A DNA stretch of 64,000 nucleotides, taken from DATIKM01 sp035477595. Its GTDB lineage: Bacteria; Armatimonadota; Chthonomonadetes; Chthonomonadales; CAJBBX01. Within the stretch, counting starts at the first letter, position 1. Each line of letters opens with the position of its first letter. Under the pieces are notes generated by a model. It did not search any database. It was given only the letters and a program-made list of their open reading frames with translations, and was not told the DNA's origin. The stretch lies in NCBI GenBank assembly GCA_035477595.1, contig DATIKM010000059.1:5708-69707 (forward strand), read 5' to 3'. Shown here piece after piece: positions 34,355 through 43,446 of this stretch. The position numbers and the translations under genes were made by a program.

Positions 34355-35350
34355 CTACTCGCCCTTGTGCCTCTGAGCAGTCCCGGCCGCGGGCGGGGTC
34401 TGCCTGCGGAGCGGCTCCCTGGTTATATCGATGGCCGGCGGCCGCGCGCTGGCGCTCTCGCCGTCGTCGGGCGCGCGGCGCGGGTCATCGCGCTTCTGCC
34501 TCGGAGCGCTCGCCTGCGGGCGGGCGGCCTCAGGCGCGTCCCGCTCGTGTGCATCGTCGTCACCCGGCGACCTCATGCGCGTGACGAGGATGCTGACGCG
34601 CCGGTTGGAGAAGTGGAGGGGGTCCGTCGGGACGCGAAGGTCGGTGTCGGCGAGACCGCGCACCTCCATGATCTGCCCTCGCCGCAGGACCGAGCCGAGG
34701 ACGCGGCGGGCAGCGTTTGCGCGGTCGGCGGACAGCTCCCAGTTGGTGTAGTGGTGCATGCGACCCGCGTATGGCCGCGAGTCTGTGTGGCCCTCGATGA
34801 CGATGTGGTTCGGCAGCTTCGCCAGCTCTCGACCGATGACCCGCAGCAGAAGCTCTGTCTTGGGCCTCACGCGTGCCGAGCCGGTGTCGAAGAACAGGGT
34901 CCCTTCGCGCCCCTCCAGCAACTCGACGCGCATGCCGTCGTCCGTGACCTCGACTTCCATGAAGCGGCGCAGGTCTCGGATGCTCGCTTCCTGCTCGACG
35001 TTCGCCTCGAGCTGGGCCTTCGTGAGCTGCAGGCGGTCGGCCCCCGACGCATGGGCGATTCCCCGCGAGCCGGGCATGACGGAGGGCCTGCCGGCGCTTC
35101 CCTCGCGGAGGGTGCTCATCGGGCTCCTGCCACCGCCGTGCGTCTTGACGAAGCCGACAGGATCGTTGAAGTAGGCGGCGACGGACTCGCGGGTTTCCGA
35201 GTCGAGGCCTATGATCCACATGACCAGGAAGAAGGCCATCATGGCGGTCACGAAGTCGGCATAGGCCACTTTCCACGCGCCGCCGTGGTGGCCGCCGTGG
35301 TTGCCGCGCTTCTTCTTGACGATGATGATGGGCCGGTCGCCCGTCTTCAA
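34355..35350 (-). CDS. motB: Flagellar motor stator protein MotB
   Basis: A 331-residue stator subunit. The N-terminus is basic (KKKRGNHGGHHGG) and leads into one membrane helix with the ion-binding Asp32 (YADFVTAMMAFFLVMWII). A plug-like linker (SVAAYFNDPVGF) and an OmpA-type peptidoglycan-binding domain follow (about 165-280: LFFDTGSARVRP, IVIEGHTDSRPY, LSADRANAARRVL). The tail (about 285-331) is charged and Pro-rich. With MotA it forms the ion channel that drives flagellar rotation. It starts 19 bp after motA stops, so they are cotranscribed. No other flagellar structural gene is in the window. Confidence 0.94.
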   Translation of the reverse strand: MKTGDRPIIIVKKKRGNHGGHHGGAWKVAYADFVTAMMAFFLVMWIIGLDSETRESVAAYFNDPVGFVKTHGGGRSPMSTLREGSAGRPSVMPGSRGIAHASGADRLQLTKAQLEANVEQEASIRDLRRFMEVEVTDDGMRVELLEGREGTLFFDTGSARVRPKTELLLRVIGRELAKLPNHIVIEGHTDSRPYAGRMHHYTNWELSADRANAARRVLGSVLRRGQIMEVRGLADTDLRVPTDPLHFSNRRVSILVTRMRSPGDDDAHERDAPEAARPQASAPRQKRDDPRRAPDDGESASARPPAIDITREPLRRQTPPAAGTAQRHKGE

Positions 35351-35369
35351 TGCCGTCCCCGTGCCGTTC

Positions 35370-36227
35370 TCACGCGCCGGCCTTCTTCAGCGCCTGCTCC
35401 ATCTCGGCGAAGGAGCAACGGACGTTCGGCTCCACGTGGCGTCGTGCGAACTCCACTGCCGTGATCGGCGCATCGCCGCGCGCGAACGCCAACAACGCTC
35501 CCTGGATGCAGAGCAGGTACCGGTGCTCGGCGTTTACCTGGTCCTCGACCGCGGCGGCCAGCGGCAGGAAGAAGCCGTAGGCGAGGAGCACGCCCAGGAA
35601 GGTGCCGACCAGCGCTGCCGCGACCTTCCTTCCGATCAGCTCCGGCTCGCCCCCGATCGCCCCCATCGTGACGACCACGCCGAGGACAGCCGCCACGATG
35701 CCGAACCCCGGCATGGCGTCGCCGATCTTCGCAAGCGCCGCTGGCACCTTGGATGAGGCGGAATGATGCGTGTCGAGGTCGATCTCCATCATCTCCGCCA
35801 GGTCCATCGGCTGGACGCTGCCAGAGATGATCACCTTCAGTGTGTCGGACAGGAACTCCACAGCGTGGTGGTTGGCGGCGAACCTCGGGTACTTGCGGAA
35901 GAAGTCGCTCTTGTATGGGTGCTCTGCGTGATGCTCGAGCGCCACCATGCCCTCGCGCCGCGCGAGCATGAAGAGGTCGTAGAGCATCTTAAGCAACTCG
36001 TTGTAGGTGGCCTGGTTGTAGGGGCTGCCTTTGAGCAGCCCCATGAGGCGGCCTGTCATCTGCTTGAGGACGGGCACGGGTGTCGCCACCATCAGGGCGC
36101 CCAGGCCGGCGCCTCCGATGACGACGAACTCGGCGACCTGGACGAGCGCCATTAACTCGCCGCCGGCCATGGTGAAGCCGAGAACGATGCTGCCGAACAC
36201 GATCACCGTGCCGATGAGCACGAGCAT
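35370..36227 (-). CDS. motA: Flagellar motor stator protein MotA
   Basis: A 285-residue protein with four membrane segments (about 4-22, 27-46, 150-175, 185-210) and the large cytoplasmic loop typical of MotA/PomA (LLKMLYDLFMLARREGMVALE). Other landmarks are KVPAALAKIGDAMPGFGIVAAVLGVV, which carries the stator proline-glycine block, and a cytoplasmic C-terminal ending. I chose ATG 36227, about 9 bases after AAGGGG; a longer frame to 36323 adds a charged segment not found in the family. It is upstream of motB on the same strand. Confidence 0.94.
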   Translation of the reverse strand: MLVLIGTVIVFGSIVLGFTMAGGELMALVQVAEFVVIGGAGLGALMVATPVPVLKQMTGRLMGLLKGSPYNQATYNELLKMLYDLFMLARREGMVALEHHAEHPYKSDFFRKYPRFAANHHAVEFLSDTLKVIISGSVQPMDLAEMMEIDLDTHHSASSKVPAALAKIGDAMPGFGIVAAVLGVVVTMGAIGGEPELIGRKVAAALVGTFLGVLLAYGFFLPLAAAVEDQVNAEHRYLLCIQGALLAFARGDAPITAVEFARRHVEPNVRCSFAEMEQALKKAGA

Positions 36228-36695
36228 ACGGACCGACCCCTTGCCGCGCCGCGTCCCGTCGGCGAATGCGCGCTGAGCGCGTGCCCCGTGCCTGGACCGC
36301 GCGTCCCGCTCCATAGTCGGCAACCGGGCGCCCTTTCACCAGGGCGATGCACTCCACCGAACGAGATGCCGCCGCTGCCACGGTCGTTCGCCGTGTCCCT
36401 GGTGACGGATGCGGCGCTGCGCTGACTGGCCGGAAGCCGGCATCGCGTCCGGGGCCCGGGCGCCGTGGTGCGCTGCCACCGGAGTACACGGTCGACGGCC
36501 GCTGGCGCGTGCGTTCTGGAGGGGGCGAGCGCTGGGCGGTGGACTGGGTCGACGCGCGCCGGCCTCGCGTGGCGTGCGACCGGCTCGGGGTACGCGAGCG
36601 CGCCGGGATGTGCTGCTCCGCACGCGAACGGGGGCCGGCGCACCCGCGCGGCCCCCGTATCGAGTTGGCGTTGACTTCCGCCGGCGTTCGTGGCT
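36228..36695. other. 468-bp gap between the GH2 gene and motA
   Basis: I see no convincing gene here. Open frames exist but are low-complexity, Arg/Pro-rich and lack ribosome sites. The gap holds a hairpin near the GH2 end (36628-36658) and presumably the motAB promoter, though no clear boxes were found. Confidence 0.5.
36628..36658 (-). terminator. Hairpin downstream of the GH2 gene
   Basis: A perfect 9-bp stem (ACGGGGGCC with GGCCCCCGT) around a 13-nt loop, 37 bp beyond the GH2 stop. No U-tract. Confidence 0.5.
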
Positions 36696-39059
36696 CTAGG
36701 GTCGGGGCCTGCGCTCCACCCCGCTCCTCAGACCCACGTCGATGAACTGCCCTCCGGTCCTCTGCATGCAGTGCACCGCGAACAGGTTGGCGCCTGGCCT
36801 GAGAGCGGCGCGGAGCGCCTCCGTCAGGTCCATGGTCCGGTAGCCCTGCGTGAAGCCGCGCAGGGCGACAACCCTGCGCCCGTTCACGTAGACGTCGGCG
36901 TCCTCGTCGTGGTGCACGCGGAGCGCCAACAGCGGACCACCCACCGCGTCGAGCGTGAAGGTGCGCCGCAGCCAGATGGAGGGTCCTGACCATTCGGTGC
37001 CCACCACCGCGCCGGGAGTGTTGCGCGTACCGAAACCACCGGGCCCGCTGGCCCAGGCGGAGTCGTCGAAACCGGCCTGCTCCCATCCGGCCGCCGGCGC
37101 CGCCATCGTGTAGCGCCAGATCTGGGGCACTCGCTCTGAAGTGGGAACCACCTCCGTCCAGTCGATGCGGCGGATGCGCGGCGGCTGTGTCTCATAGGCA
37201 GCGGGGCGCTCATTTAATGCCTTCAACATGGCGGGATCGTACTTGGCGCGCCGGTCGTAATAGAAGACGCCGTTCTGCTCCTGCTCGACGTCGGTGATCT
37301 GGGTGTAGCAGAACCCGCACATGTTGGGGTTGCCCAGGGGCACGTCGGTCAGCGCCCTGTAGAGCTCCATGAAGCTCCTGACGTCTTCGACCTCGCTGTA
37401 CCCCCATGCGCCGTCCGGCCCGGCGGCCCGCGGCCGGATGCGCATGCCGCCGAACTCGCCAAGGAGGAAGGGCTGGCCGCGGTAGGCGCTGCGCGGGTCG
37501 GCGGGGAAGTTGTTCCAGGCGTCCACACCGTTCGTCGCGAACGGCGCGTGACGCGCCGCGAAGCTCTGCGGGTTCTGGTCGTAGTCGTGGCAACCGTAGA
37601 CATCCGTCTCAGGATCGTAGTGCACCCAGCCGCTCGTGGCGAGGAAGGGCCGGCTCGGGTCCACGTCACGCGTGACCGCGAGCAGCTGCTGCGCTTCGGC
37701 GACCGGTTCGCCTGCGGGCGTCTCGTTCAGCGGGCACCATCCGATGATCGCGGGATTGTTGCGGTCGCGCCGCACCGCGGCGAACCACTCGGCGACCGCG
37801 TACGCGACCGCGGTGCGGTCGCTGAAGTTCAGCCCCCAGGATGGGTACTCGCCCCAGAGCAGGTAGCCCAGTCGGTCCGCCCAGTGAAGGAGGCGAGGCT
37901 CGAACACCTTCTGATGCAGGCGCGCACCGTTGAACCCGGCCGCCATGGATAGCTCGATGTCGCGGCGCAGCGCCGCATCCGACGACGCCGTATAGACGCC
38001 ATCCGGGTAGAAGCCCTGGTCCAGGACCAGCCGCTGGAACACGGGCTGCCCGTTGATCAGGAAGCGGTTGCCCTCGATGGCCAGGCTGCGCATACCGAAG
38101 TAGGTGCGCACATGGTCGACCACCCGCTGGCCGCGGAGCACCTCGATGTCGAGGTCGTACAGGAAGGGCTTGCCGGGGTGCCAGAGGGTGACCCTCGACA
38201 GCTTGAGGGCGGCGCGGGCCTCGCGCCACGATGCGACAACCGTCTCCTCGCCGACCGGCCTCCCGTTCGCCCGTGCGCGCAGCCGCAGCCGCAGGCCCCT
38301 CATCGGGCCGTCGATCGTCCCCTCGAAGAGCAGGCGTCCTCCGGCGACGTCGGGTGTCACCGCGAAGTCGCGCAAGTAGGTGTCGCCGACAGCCTCGAGC
38401 CAGACGGTCTGCCAGATCCCGGTGGTGCGCGTATAGTGGACGCCCTGGCTCTCCTGAGTGTGCGACTGCTTGCCCGTGGCCTGCGTGCCGGAGCGCGTGT
38501 CGTCGAATGCATGGACGACGAGCTCGTTGTCGCCCGGTCGCAGGGCCTCCGTAATCTCGAAGGAGAACGGAACGTAGCCGCCGCGGTGGTCGCCCATCAG
38601 CCGACCGTTTACCCACACTCGTGTGAGCCAGTCCACCGCCCCGAAGTGCAGCAGCACGCGCCTGCCCTGCATCGCTGCAGGCAGACGGAAGTGCCGGCGG
38701 TACCACACGTTCGTCATGAAGTCGCGGTTCCCGATGCCTGAGAGCTGGCTCTCGGGGGCGAACGGCACGATAATGGAGGTCTCCAGGTCCCTGCCGGAGG
38801 TGAGCCCGCGCGCCTCGCCGTCTCCTGCCTCATCGATCTCGAACTGCCACCGGCCATTGAGGTTCGTCCATGCGTCGCGTCGGAAGATGGGCCGGGGGTG
38901 TTCCGGGCGCGGCACGCTCGTGGGCCGCGTCTCCGCGGACGCCGCCCCAGACTGCGCCTGCGCGGGCATGGCCCCCTCTGCTGACAGGGCGGCCAGCCCC
39001 ACGGACGAGATGGTGGCCCCCTTGAGAAAGTCGCGGCGAGTGTGGCTGGTGTCGCTCAT
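36696..39059 (-). CDS. Tat-exported glycoside hydrolase family 2 enzyme
   Basis: A 787-residue exported glycosidase. The N-terminus has a Tat signal (THTRRDFLKGA, Arg8-Arg9, then SSVGLAALSAEGA). GH2 architecture follows: a sugar-binding jelly roll (about 65-215: LNGRWQFEID, NVWYRRHFRLP, VDWLTRVWVNGRLMGDHRGGYVPF), an Ig-like domain (about 220-325), and a TIM barrel (about 330-600) with acid/base Glu446 in CPLNETPAG and nucleophile Glu535 in LLGEFGGMR. A C-terminal jelly roll (about 640-775: SIWLRRTFTL, VYVNGRRVV) may bind substrate. Activity could be beta-galactosidase, beta-glucuronidase or another beta-glycosidase; it cannot be chosen from sequence. It diverges from the second URO-D-like gene. 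Confidence 0.88.
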   Translation of the reverse strand: MSDTSHTRRDFLKGATISSVGLAALSAEGAMPAQAQSGAASAETRPTSVPRPEHPRPIFRRDAWTNLNGRWQFEIDEAGDGEARGLTSGRDLETSIIVPFAPESQLSGIGNRDFMTNVWYRRHFRLPAAMQGRRVLLHFGAVDWLTRVWVNGRLMGDHRGGYVPFSFEITEALRPGDNELVVHAFDDTRSGTQATGKQSHTQESQGVHYTRTTGIWQTVWLEAVGDTYLRDFAVTPDVAGGRLLFEGTIDGPMRGLRLRLRARANGRPVGEETVVASWREARAALKLSRVTLWHPGKPFLYDLDIEVLRGQRVVDHVRTYFGMRSLAIEGNRFLINGQPVFQRLVLDQGFYPDGVYTASSDAALRRDIELSMAAGFNGARLHQKVFEPRLLHWADRLGYLLWGEYPSWGLNFSDRTAVAYAVAEWFAAVRRDRNNPAIIGWCPLNETPAGEPVAEAQQLLAVTRDVDPSRPFLATSGWVHYDPETDVYGCHDYDQNPQSFAARHAPFATNGVDAWNNFPADPRSAYRGQPFLLGEFGGMRIRPRAAGPDGAWGYSEVEDVRSFMELYRALTDVPLGNPNMCGFCYTQITDVEQEQNGVFYYDRRAKYDPAMLKALNERPAAYETQPPRIRRIDWTEVVPTSERVPQIWRYTMAAPAAGWEQAGFDDSAWASGPGGFGTRNTPGAVVGTEWSGPSIWLRRTFTLDAVGGPLLALRVHHDEDADVYVNGRRVVALRGFTQGYRTMDLTEALRAALRPGANLFAVHCMQRTGGQFIDVGLRSGVERRPRP

Positions 39060-39399
39060 AGTGCTCCATGGTCTCCGGCGCCACCCGTGTGAGGCGCGCC
39101 CGTCGTGCGGCCGCGTGGCCGAGGTATGCCTCGATTGTACCCCGCGCGCCGGTCACGTGCTCGGCGCTGGCTGCTACCGCGAGCCAGCGCGCACCGGCTC
39201 GCGAGGGCGCCTCGGGCGCCGCACTATCTGGGCGGGCAGCGCCAGATGGTGGTGATGCAGCGGCGTCTTGCGCAAAGGCTCCGACGATGCTATCCTCGCA
39301 TCGAACTGTGGTCGCCCGGCATCGGGCGGCGCAGATCGCTCCCGTCCTTCCCAGTGCGCCGCGCGGCCCGACCGGCAGGCCGCGCACAGAGAGCCAGAC
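39060..39399. other. 340-bp divergent intergenic region
   Basis: Separates the GH2 gene (minus) and the URO-D-like gene (plus). No gene is supported. A sigma-70-like promoter for the plus-strand gene is present; none was clear for GH2. Joint regulation of the two genes from this gap is possible. Confidence 0.5.
39268..39296 (+). promoter_or_regulatory. Sigma-70-like promoter for the second URO-D-like gene
   Basis: TTGCGC, a 17-bp spacer and TATCCT, about 100 bp upstream of the start codon. Confidence 0.4.
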
Positions 39400-40566
39400 A
39401 TGCCAAGGCCCGCGCCGGTCCCACGCTTCGACTACTCGGCTGCGGGCGGCGACAATGCGCGCCTCGCCCTGGCGGCGATCCACGGAGAGCCCTCGCGTGG
39501 CATCCCCTCGTGGCTTCTACACGTGATGGCGCATGAGCAGATCGAGCGACTCGCGGGCGTGGCGCCCGGAGAGTACCGCCGGCGCCCCGTCGAGGTCTAC
39601 CGGACCAAGCAGCGTGCTGTCGGTACCTGTCTCATCGACCAGTGGATCCCCGACAACCCGCTAACCATGGGGAGCCAGGGCTACGAAGGCGCCGCACATG
39701 GCGCGACCACCGGCGCGGGCGAGATCGTGTGCGACGGGATGCGGATCGACTCGCCCGAGGCGGTGATCGAACACCTGGAGCGCTTCGCCTTTCCAGCGCT
39801 CCGCGCGGCCACCAACGCGGTCGACGAGAAGGCGCTGGCGCATCAGATCGTCGATCAGGAGAACGCGCTCCAGCGCGCCGTCGGCCCGACCATGTTGAAG
39901 AGCGGCTATGGCTTCATCGGCTTTCCCCGCTTCGAGTACGGCACTTACGGCTACGTGCAGTACTTCAGCGCGTATGCGCTCTACCCGGAGGTGATGGAGC
40001 GACACTTCTCTCTGCAGGCCGACCTGGCGCTCCGCCAGAACCGCGCGGCCGCGCTGGCATACACCGAGGGAGGCCTTCCACCCCTCTACCGGCTGGACCA
40101 CGACATGGCCGACTCGCGTGGCACGCTCGTACGCGTGCAGACCCTTGAGCGGCTGTGGTTCCCGCACTTCGCGCGCTGCCTGAAGCCACTCCTCGACACG
40201 CCTGTCCGGCTCATCTGGCACTGCGACGGCAACCTGATGGCGATGGTGCCACGGCTGCTCGATTGCGGCCTCGCGGGGTTCCAGGGATTCCAGTACGAGG
40301 ACGGCATGGATTACGGGGCGATCTGCCGCATGAAGACCCGCGGCGGAGACAGCCCACTGATCGTGGCCGGTGTCTCGGTGACGCGGACGCTGCCCAACGG
40401 AACCCCCTCCGACGTGAGGAACGAGCTGCGCTGGCTCGTTGAGAGCGGGCCGCGCACCGGCCTGTTCCTTGGCGCGTCGAGCTCCATCGCGCCAGGCGTG
40501 CCATGGGAGAACCTGGCGGCGCTCGTGGAGGGCCTGGCGTACTTTAGGGAGCACGGTCGATCTTAG
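39400..40566 (+). CDS. URO-D superfamily protein, second copy type
   Basis: A 388-residue URO-D-fold protein, distant from the one at 3.6 kb. It opens with a family-like NARLALAAIHGEPSRGIPSWLLHVM. Typical later parts are FIGFPRFEYGTYGY, the HCDG motif (His274, Cys275, Asp276, Gly277), a strand VAGVSV and the GASSSIAPGVPWENLAALVE block, the usual GSSxxxxPxxPxEN signature. HemE is unlikely. The motif HCD places Cys one residue before the Cys of the HxC zinc site in MtaA-type methyltransferases, so zinc binding is not assured. A methyl- or C1-transfer role on a plant-derived or glycan-derived compound is only inferred. It diverges from the GH2 enzyme. Start ATG 39400; the frame is open to 39268. 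Confidence 0.75.
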   Translation: MPRPAPVPRFDYSAAGGDNARLALAAIHGEPSRGIPSWLLHVMAHEQIERLAGVAPGEYRRRPVEVYRTKQRAVGTCLIDQWIPDNPLTMGSQGYEGAAHGATTGAGEIVCDGMRIDSPEAVIEHLERFAFPALRAATNAVDEKALAHQIVDQENALQRAVGPTMLKSGYGFIGFPRFEYGTYGYVQYFSAYALYPEVMERHFSLQADLALRQNRAAALAYTEGGLPPLYRLDHDMADSRGTLVRVQTLERLWFPHFARCLKPLLDTPVRLIWHCDGNLMAMVPRLLDCGLAGFQGFQYEDGMDYGAICRMKTRGGDSPLIVAGVSVTRTLPNGTPSDVRNELRWLVESGPRTGLFLGASSSIAPGVPWENLAALVEGLAYFREHGRS

Positions 40567-40660
40567 CCGCCCGACGGAGCGGGGCTGCCTCCGCGGGCGT
40601 ACGGCCTCACGGTTGGCACGGAGGGGCGAGCGCGCTTGCGGATGGAGGCGAAGTGAGGCG

Positions 40661-42211
40661 ATGCGCAGGTTGCGATGGGCGGCGTGGGCGATTGTGGTGT
40701 CTGGCGGCGTGGGATACGTGGCCTGGCGGAGCTCGGCGCCTCCGGCGGTCGACGTCGTTCGTCCCGAGCGTCGTGACGTCACCAGCGTGCTCGCTGTGGC
40801 CGGACGCGTCGAGGCGATGGAGAGCGCCGAGCTGTCGAGCGGGCTGACGGGCGTCGAGGTCAGGCGCGTGCTGGTAGACACGGGCTCATGGGTGCGCGCT
40901 GGCCAGCTTCTCGTAGAGCTCGACGATCGCGAGCTTCGCGCGGCCGAGGCCCGGGCGTTGGCGCAGGTGGCGCAGGCGGAGGCCGGTACGGCGCGGGCCC
41001 GCGCGGTTGCCGTTGGCGCGGGTCGCTCCGTCGACCTCTCTCGCCAGACGGTGGAGCGATCGACCGAGCTGCGCAACGCGCGCGATCAGGCCGAGGCGCA
41101 ACTGGCCTCCGCGCGTGAGCGGGTGGCGCAGGCCCGCGAGTCGGCGGAGCGCGTCCGCGAGGGCGCGCGGCGCGAAGCGGTGCGGGCCGCGCAGGCACGG
41201 GTCCGAGCGGCGACGGTGCGTCTGCGCCAGGCGGAGCGGCAGGAGCGGCGAGCCGAGTCTCTCGCTGCCCAAGGCGCGCTGCCGGAGGCCGAGCTCGACG
41301 CGGCGCGGACCGATCGCGACGCCGCGTCCGAAGAGGTGGCCTCGGCCTCGGCGAACCTGGAGCAACTGGAGACGCCGCGCACGCAGGACGTGCGCGAAGC
41401 TGAGGCCGCGGTCCGCGAAGCTGAGGCCGGTGTGGCGGGCGCAGAAGCGGCGCTGCGCAACGCGGACGTCGCCTACCGCGACCGCCTTACGGCCCGGCAG
41501 GCTCTTGCGGCATCGGAGGCGGATCGTGCCGCTGCCGTCGCCAGCGTCGCGGCCGCACGAGCGGAGCGGCGCAGCGCCGACGCCGCGCTCGAGCAGGTGC
41601 GCTCCCAACTCGCGAAGACCCGCGTGCTCGCACCGATTGACGGGGTGGTGGTCGCCCGCGATGTTGAGCCGGGCGAGCTTGTCGCCCAGGGCCGGCGACT
41701 CCTAGCAATTGCTGCGCCCCGACAGCTTCGCATCGTTGCCGATGTGGATGAGACCAACCTCGAGACGATTCGCGTGGGACAGCGGGCCGCCGTGAGCCCG
41801 GATGCGTTTCCCGACCTGCGCATCGAGGGACGCGTGGCTGAGATCGCCGCCGCCGCGAACCCCGAGCGCGGCACCGTCGAGGTGCGCATCGCCATCCCAC
41901 AACGAGAGGCTGTTACTCTCAAGCCCGACCTGACCGTCGATGTCAACATCGTGACGGCGAGTGCGCGCGACGCTCTCACCGTGCCGCGCCTCGCCGTCCT
42001 CCGGCCGGACACGTCGCCGCGCGTCCTCGTGGTCGAGGGCGGCACAGCGGTGGAGCGGACGGTGCGCCTTGCCGAGGGCGACGCGGAGCGATGGGTGGTT
42101 ACAGCGGGGCTGACCGGACAGGAGATGCTCGTGGCGGATCCACGGAACGTGCAGCCGGGACGGTCGGTGTCTCCCCGAACCGTGGCTCGGCGTGCGGAGG
42201 CGCGCCAGTGA
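40661..42211 (+). CDS. ABC exporter membrane-fusion protein (HlyD/MacA-like)
   Basis: A 516-residue periplasmic adaptor. An N-terminal membrane anchor (AAWAIVVSGGVGYVAW) is followed by a barrel-sandwich/lipoyl half (LTGVEVRRVLVDTGSWVRAGQLLVELDD), a long coiled-coil hairpin (about 80-310, rich in Ala, Glu and Arg), the second lipoyl half (KTRVLAPIDGVVVARDVEPGELVAQG) and a beta-barrel (about 350-500). The coiled coil is longer than in MacA, which suggests a partner outer-membrane channel or a wide periplasm; the channel gene is not in the window. The ATG follows a weak GAGGCG. It overlaps the permease gene by 4 bp. Confidence 0.88.
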   Translation: MRRLRWAAWAIVVSGGVGYVAWRSSAPPAVDVVRPERRDVTSVLAVAGRVEAMESAELSSGLTGVEVRRVLVDTGSWVRAGQLLVELDDRELRAAEARALAQVAQAEAGTARARAVAVGAGRSVDLSRQTVERSTELRNARDQAEAQLASARERVAQARESAERVREGARREAVRAAQARVRAATVRLRQAERQERRAESLAAQGALPEAELDAARTDRDAASEEVASASANLEQLETPRTQDVREAEAAVREAEAGVAGAEAALRNADVAYRDRLTARQALAASEADRAAAVASVAAARAERRSADAALEQVRSQLAKTRVLAPIDGVVVARDVEPGELVAQGRRLLAIAAPRQLRIVADVDETNLETIRVGQRAAVSPDAFPDLRIEGRVAEIAAAANPERGTVEVRIAIPQREAVTLKPDLTVDVNIVTASARDALTVPRLAVLRPDTSPRVLVVEGGTAVERTVRLAEGDAERWVVTAGLTGQEMLVADPRNVQPGRSVSPRTVARRAEARQ

Positions 42212-43446
42212 GCTTCGCCCTCCGGGTGGCCCTGCGCTACTTCCGGGCGGGCGGCGTCCAGAGCGCGCTGACTGTCCTGGGCGTGGGCGTTGGGCTCACC
42301 GTGTTCATCTTCCTGTCCGCACTCATAGGCGGCCTGCAGAAGGGCCTGATCGATCGGGTCGTCGGTTCGCTCTCCCACGTAACCATCGTCCCGTCCGACC
42401 CTGCCGTGAGACCGCTCGTGGGGCCGGCGCCAGGCGAGCCGGGCGGCGCCATCGCGTCGATACGCGAGGAGAAGGTGGTCGACCGAGATCCGCGCATCGG
42501 CGACTGGCGGCCTCTCGTGGCGGCCGTGGAGCAGGAGCCCGGCATCGTGGCGGTCTCGCCAAGCGTGGCGGGACCCGGTTTCGCCGTGCGTGGCAACCAG
42601 ATCCGCCCCATTACGTTCCGCGGCGTCCTCGAGGAGCGGGCCAGCGGCATCGTAGACATCGAGGCGAAGCTGGTTGACGGGCGCATGGACCTGTCCGGGC
42701 AGAGCTGCGTCATCGGGGTCGAGCTGGCGCGCGATCTGGGCGTGCGCGTTCGGGACCGGGTGCGCGTGCGGTCAGGCAAGGGACGCGAGACGATCCTGAC
42801 TGTGCAGGGCGTGTTCGACGTGGGGATCAGCGAGATCAACGCGCGCTCGGTCTACGTCTCGCTGACGAACGCCCAGCGCCTGCTCGACCTGGTGGGCTAC
42901 GTCACGTCCATTGAGACGAAGCTGTCGGACGTGTTCACTGCCAACGAGGTCGCCGACCGGCTGGCCGCATCCACCGGCCTGCAGGTTGAGTCGTGGATGC
43001 GCCAGAACCGCGAGTTTCTGAGCGGCCTGCAGGCGCAGTCCGGCTCGAGCACCATGATCAAGGTGTTCGTGATGGTGGCAGTTGCGTTCGGTGTGGCGTC
43101 GGTCCTGATCGTCGCGGTGGTGCAGAAGCAGCGGGAGATAGGCATCCTAAAGAGCATGGGCGCGCGAACCCGGAGCATCCTGCTCATCTTCCTCATGCAG
43201 GGGTTCCTGGTGGGCGCGCTCGGATCGGTTGTCGGCTGCACCATGGGGAGCCTGCTGGTGTGGGGCATCACGCTGATCCCGGGCGACAACGCGACCGCCC
43301 CGGGCCGGCTCTTCCCTGCAGAGCTGGAGGTCGTGTACCTGGTGCAAGCGGTAGCGGCAGCGCTCGTCGTGGGCACGCTCGCCGGGCTCGCGCCCGCTCG
43401 GCGCGCGGCGCGGATGGACCCGATGGAGGTAATACGCTATGGGTGA
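42208..43446 (+). CDS. ABC transporter permease (FtsX/MacB-like)
   Basis: A 412-residue permease of the MacB/FtsX type with four membrane segments: one at about 15-40 (LTVLGVGVGLTVFIFLSALIG), a large periplasmic domain (about 60-280), and three near the C-terminus (about 288-315 with VMVAVAFGVASVLIVAVV, 335-365, 380-402). The short segment EIGILKSMGARTRSI between the second and third helices is the family's coupling motif. It exports lipoproteins, peptides or small molecules together with the adjacent ATPase. The GTG start overlaps the end of the adaptor gene. Confidence 0.92.
   Translation: MSFALRVALRYFRAGGVQSALTVLGVGVGLTVFIFLSALIGGLQKGLIDRVVGSLSHVTIVPSDPAVRPLVGPAPGEPGGAIASIREEKVVDRDPRIGDWRPLVAAVEQEPGIVAVSPSVAGPGFAVRGNQIRPITFRGVLEERASGIVDIEAKLVDGRMDLSGQSCVIGVELARDLGVRVRDRVRVRSGKGRETILTVQGVFDVGISEINARSVYVSLTNAQRLLDLVGYVTSIETKLSDVFTANEVADRLAASTGLQVESWMRQNREFLSGLQAQSGSSTMIKVFVMVAVAFGVASVLIVAVVQKQREIGILKSMGARTRSILLIFLMQGFLVGALGSVVGCTMGSLLVWGITLIPGDNATAPGRLFPAELEVVYLVQAVAAALVVGTLAGLAPARRAARMDPMEVIRYG

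Noticed and set aside
36336..36745. Possible small genes in the gap between GH2 and motA
   Set aside because: Several overlapping frames on both strands, all Arg/Pro-rich with no ribosome site or domain.
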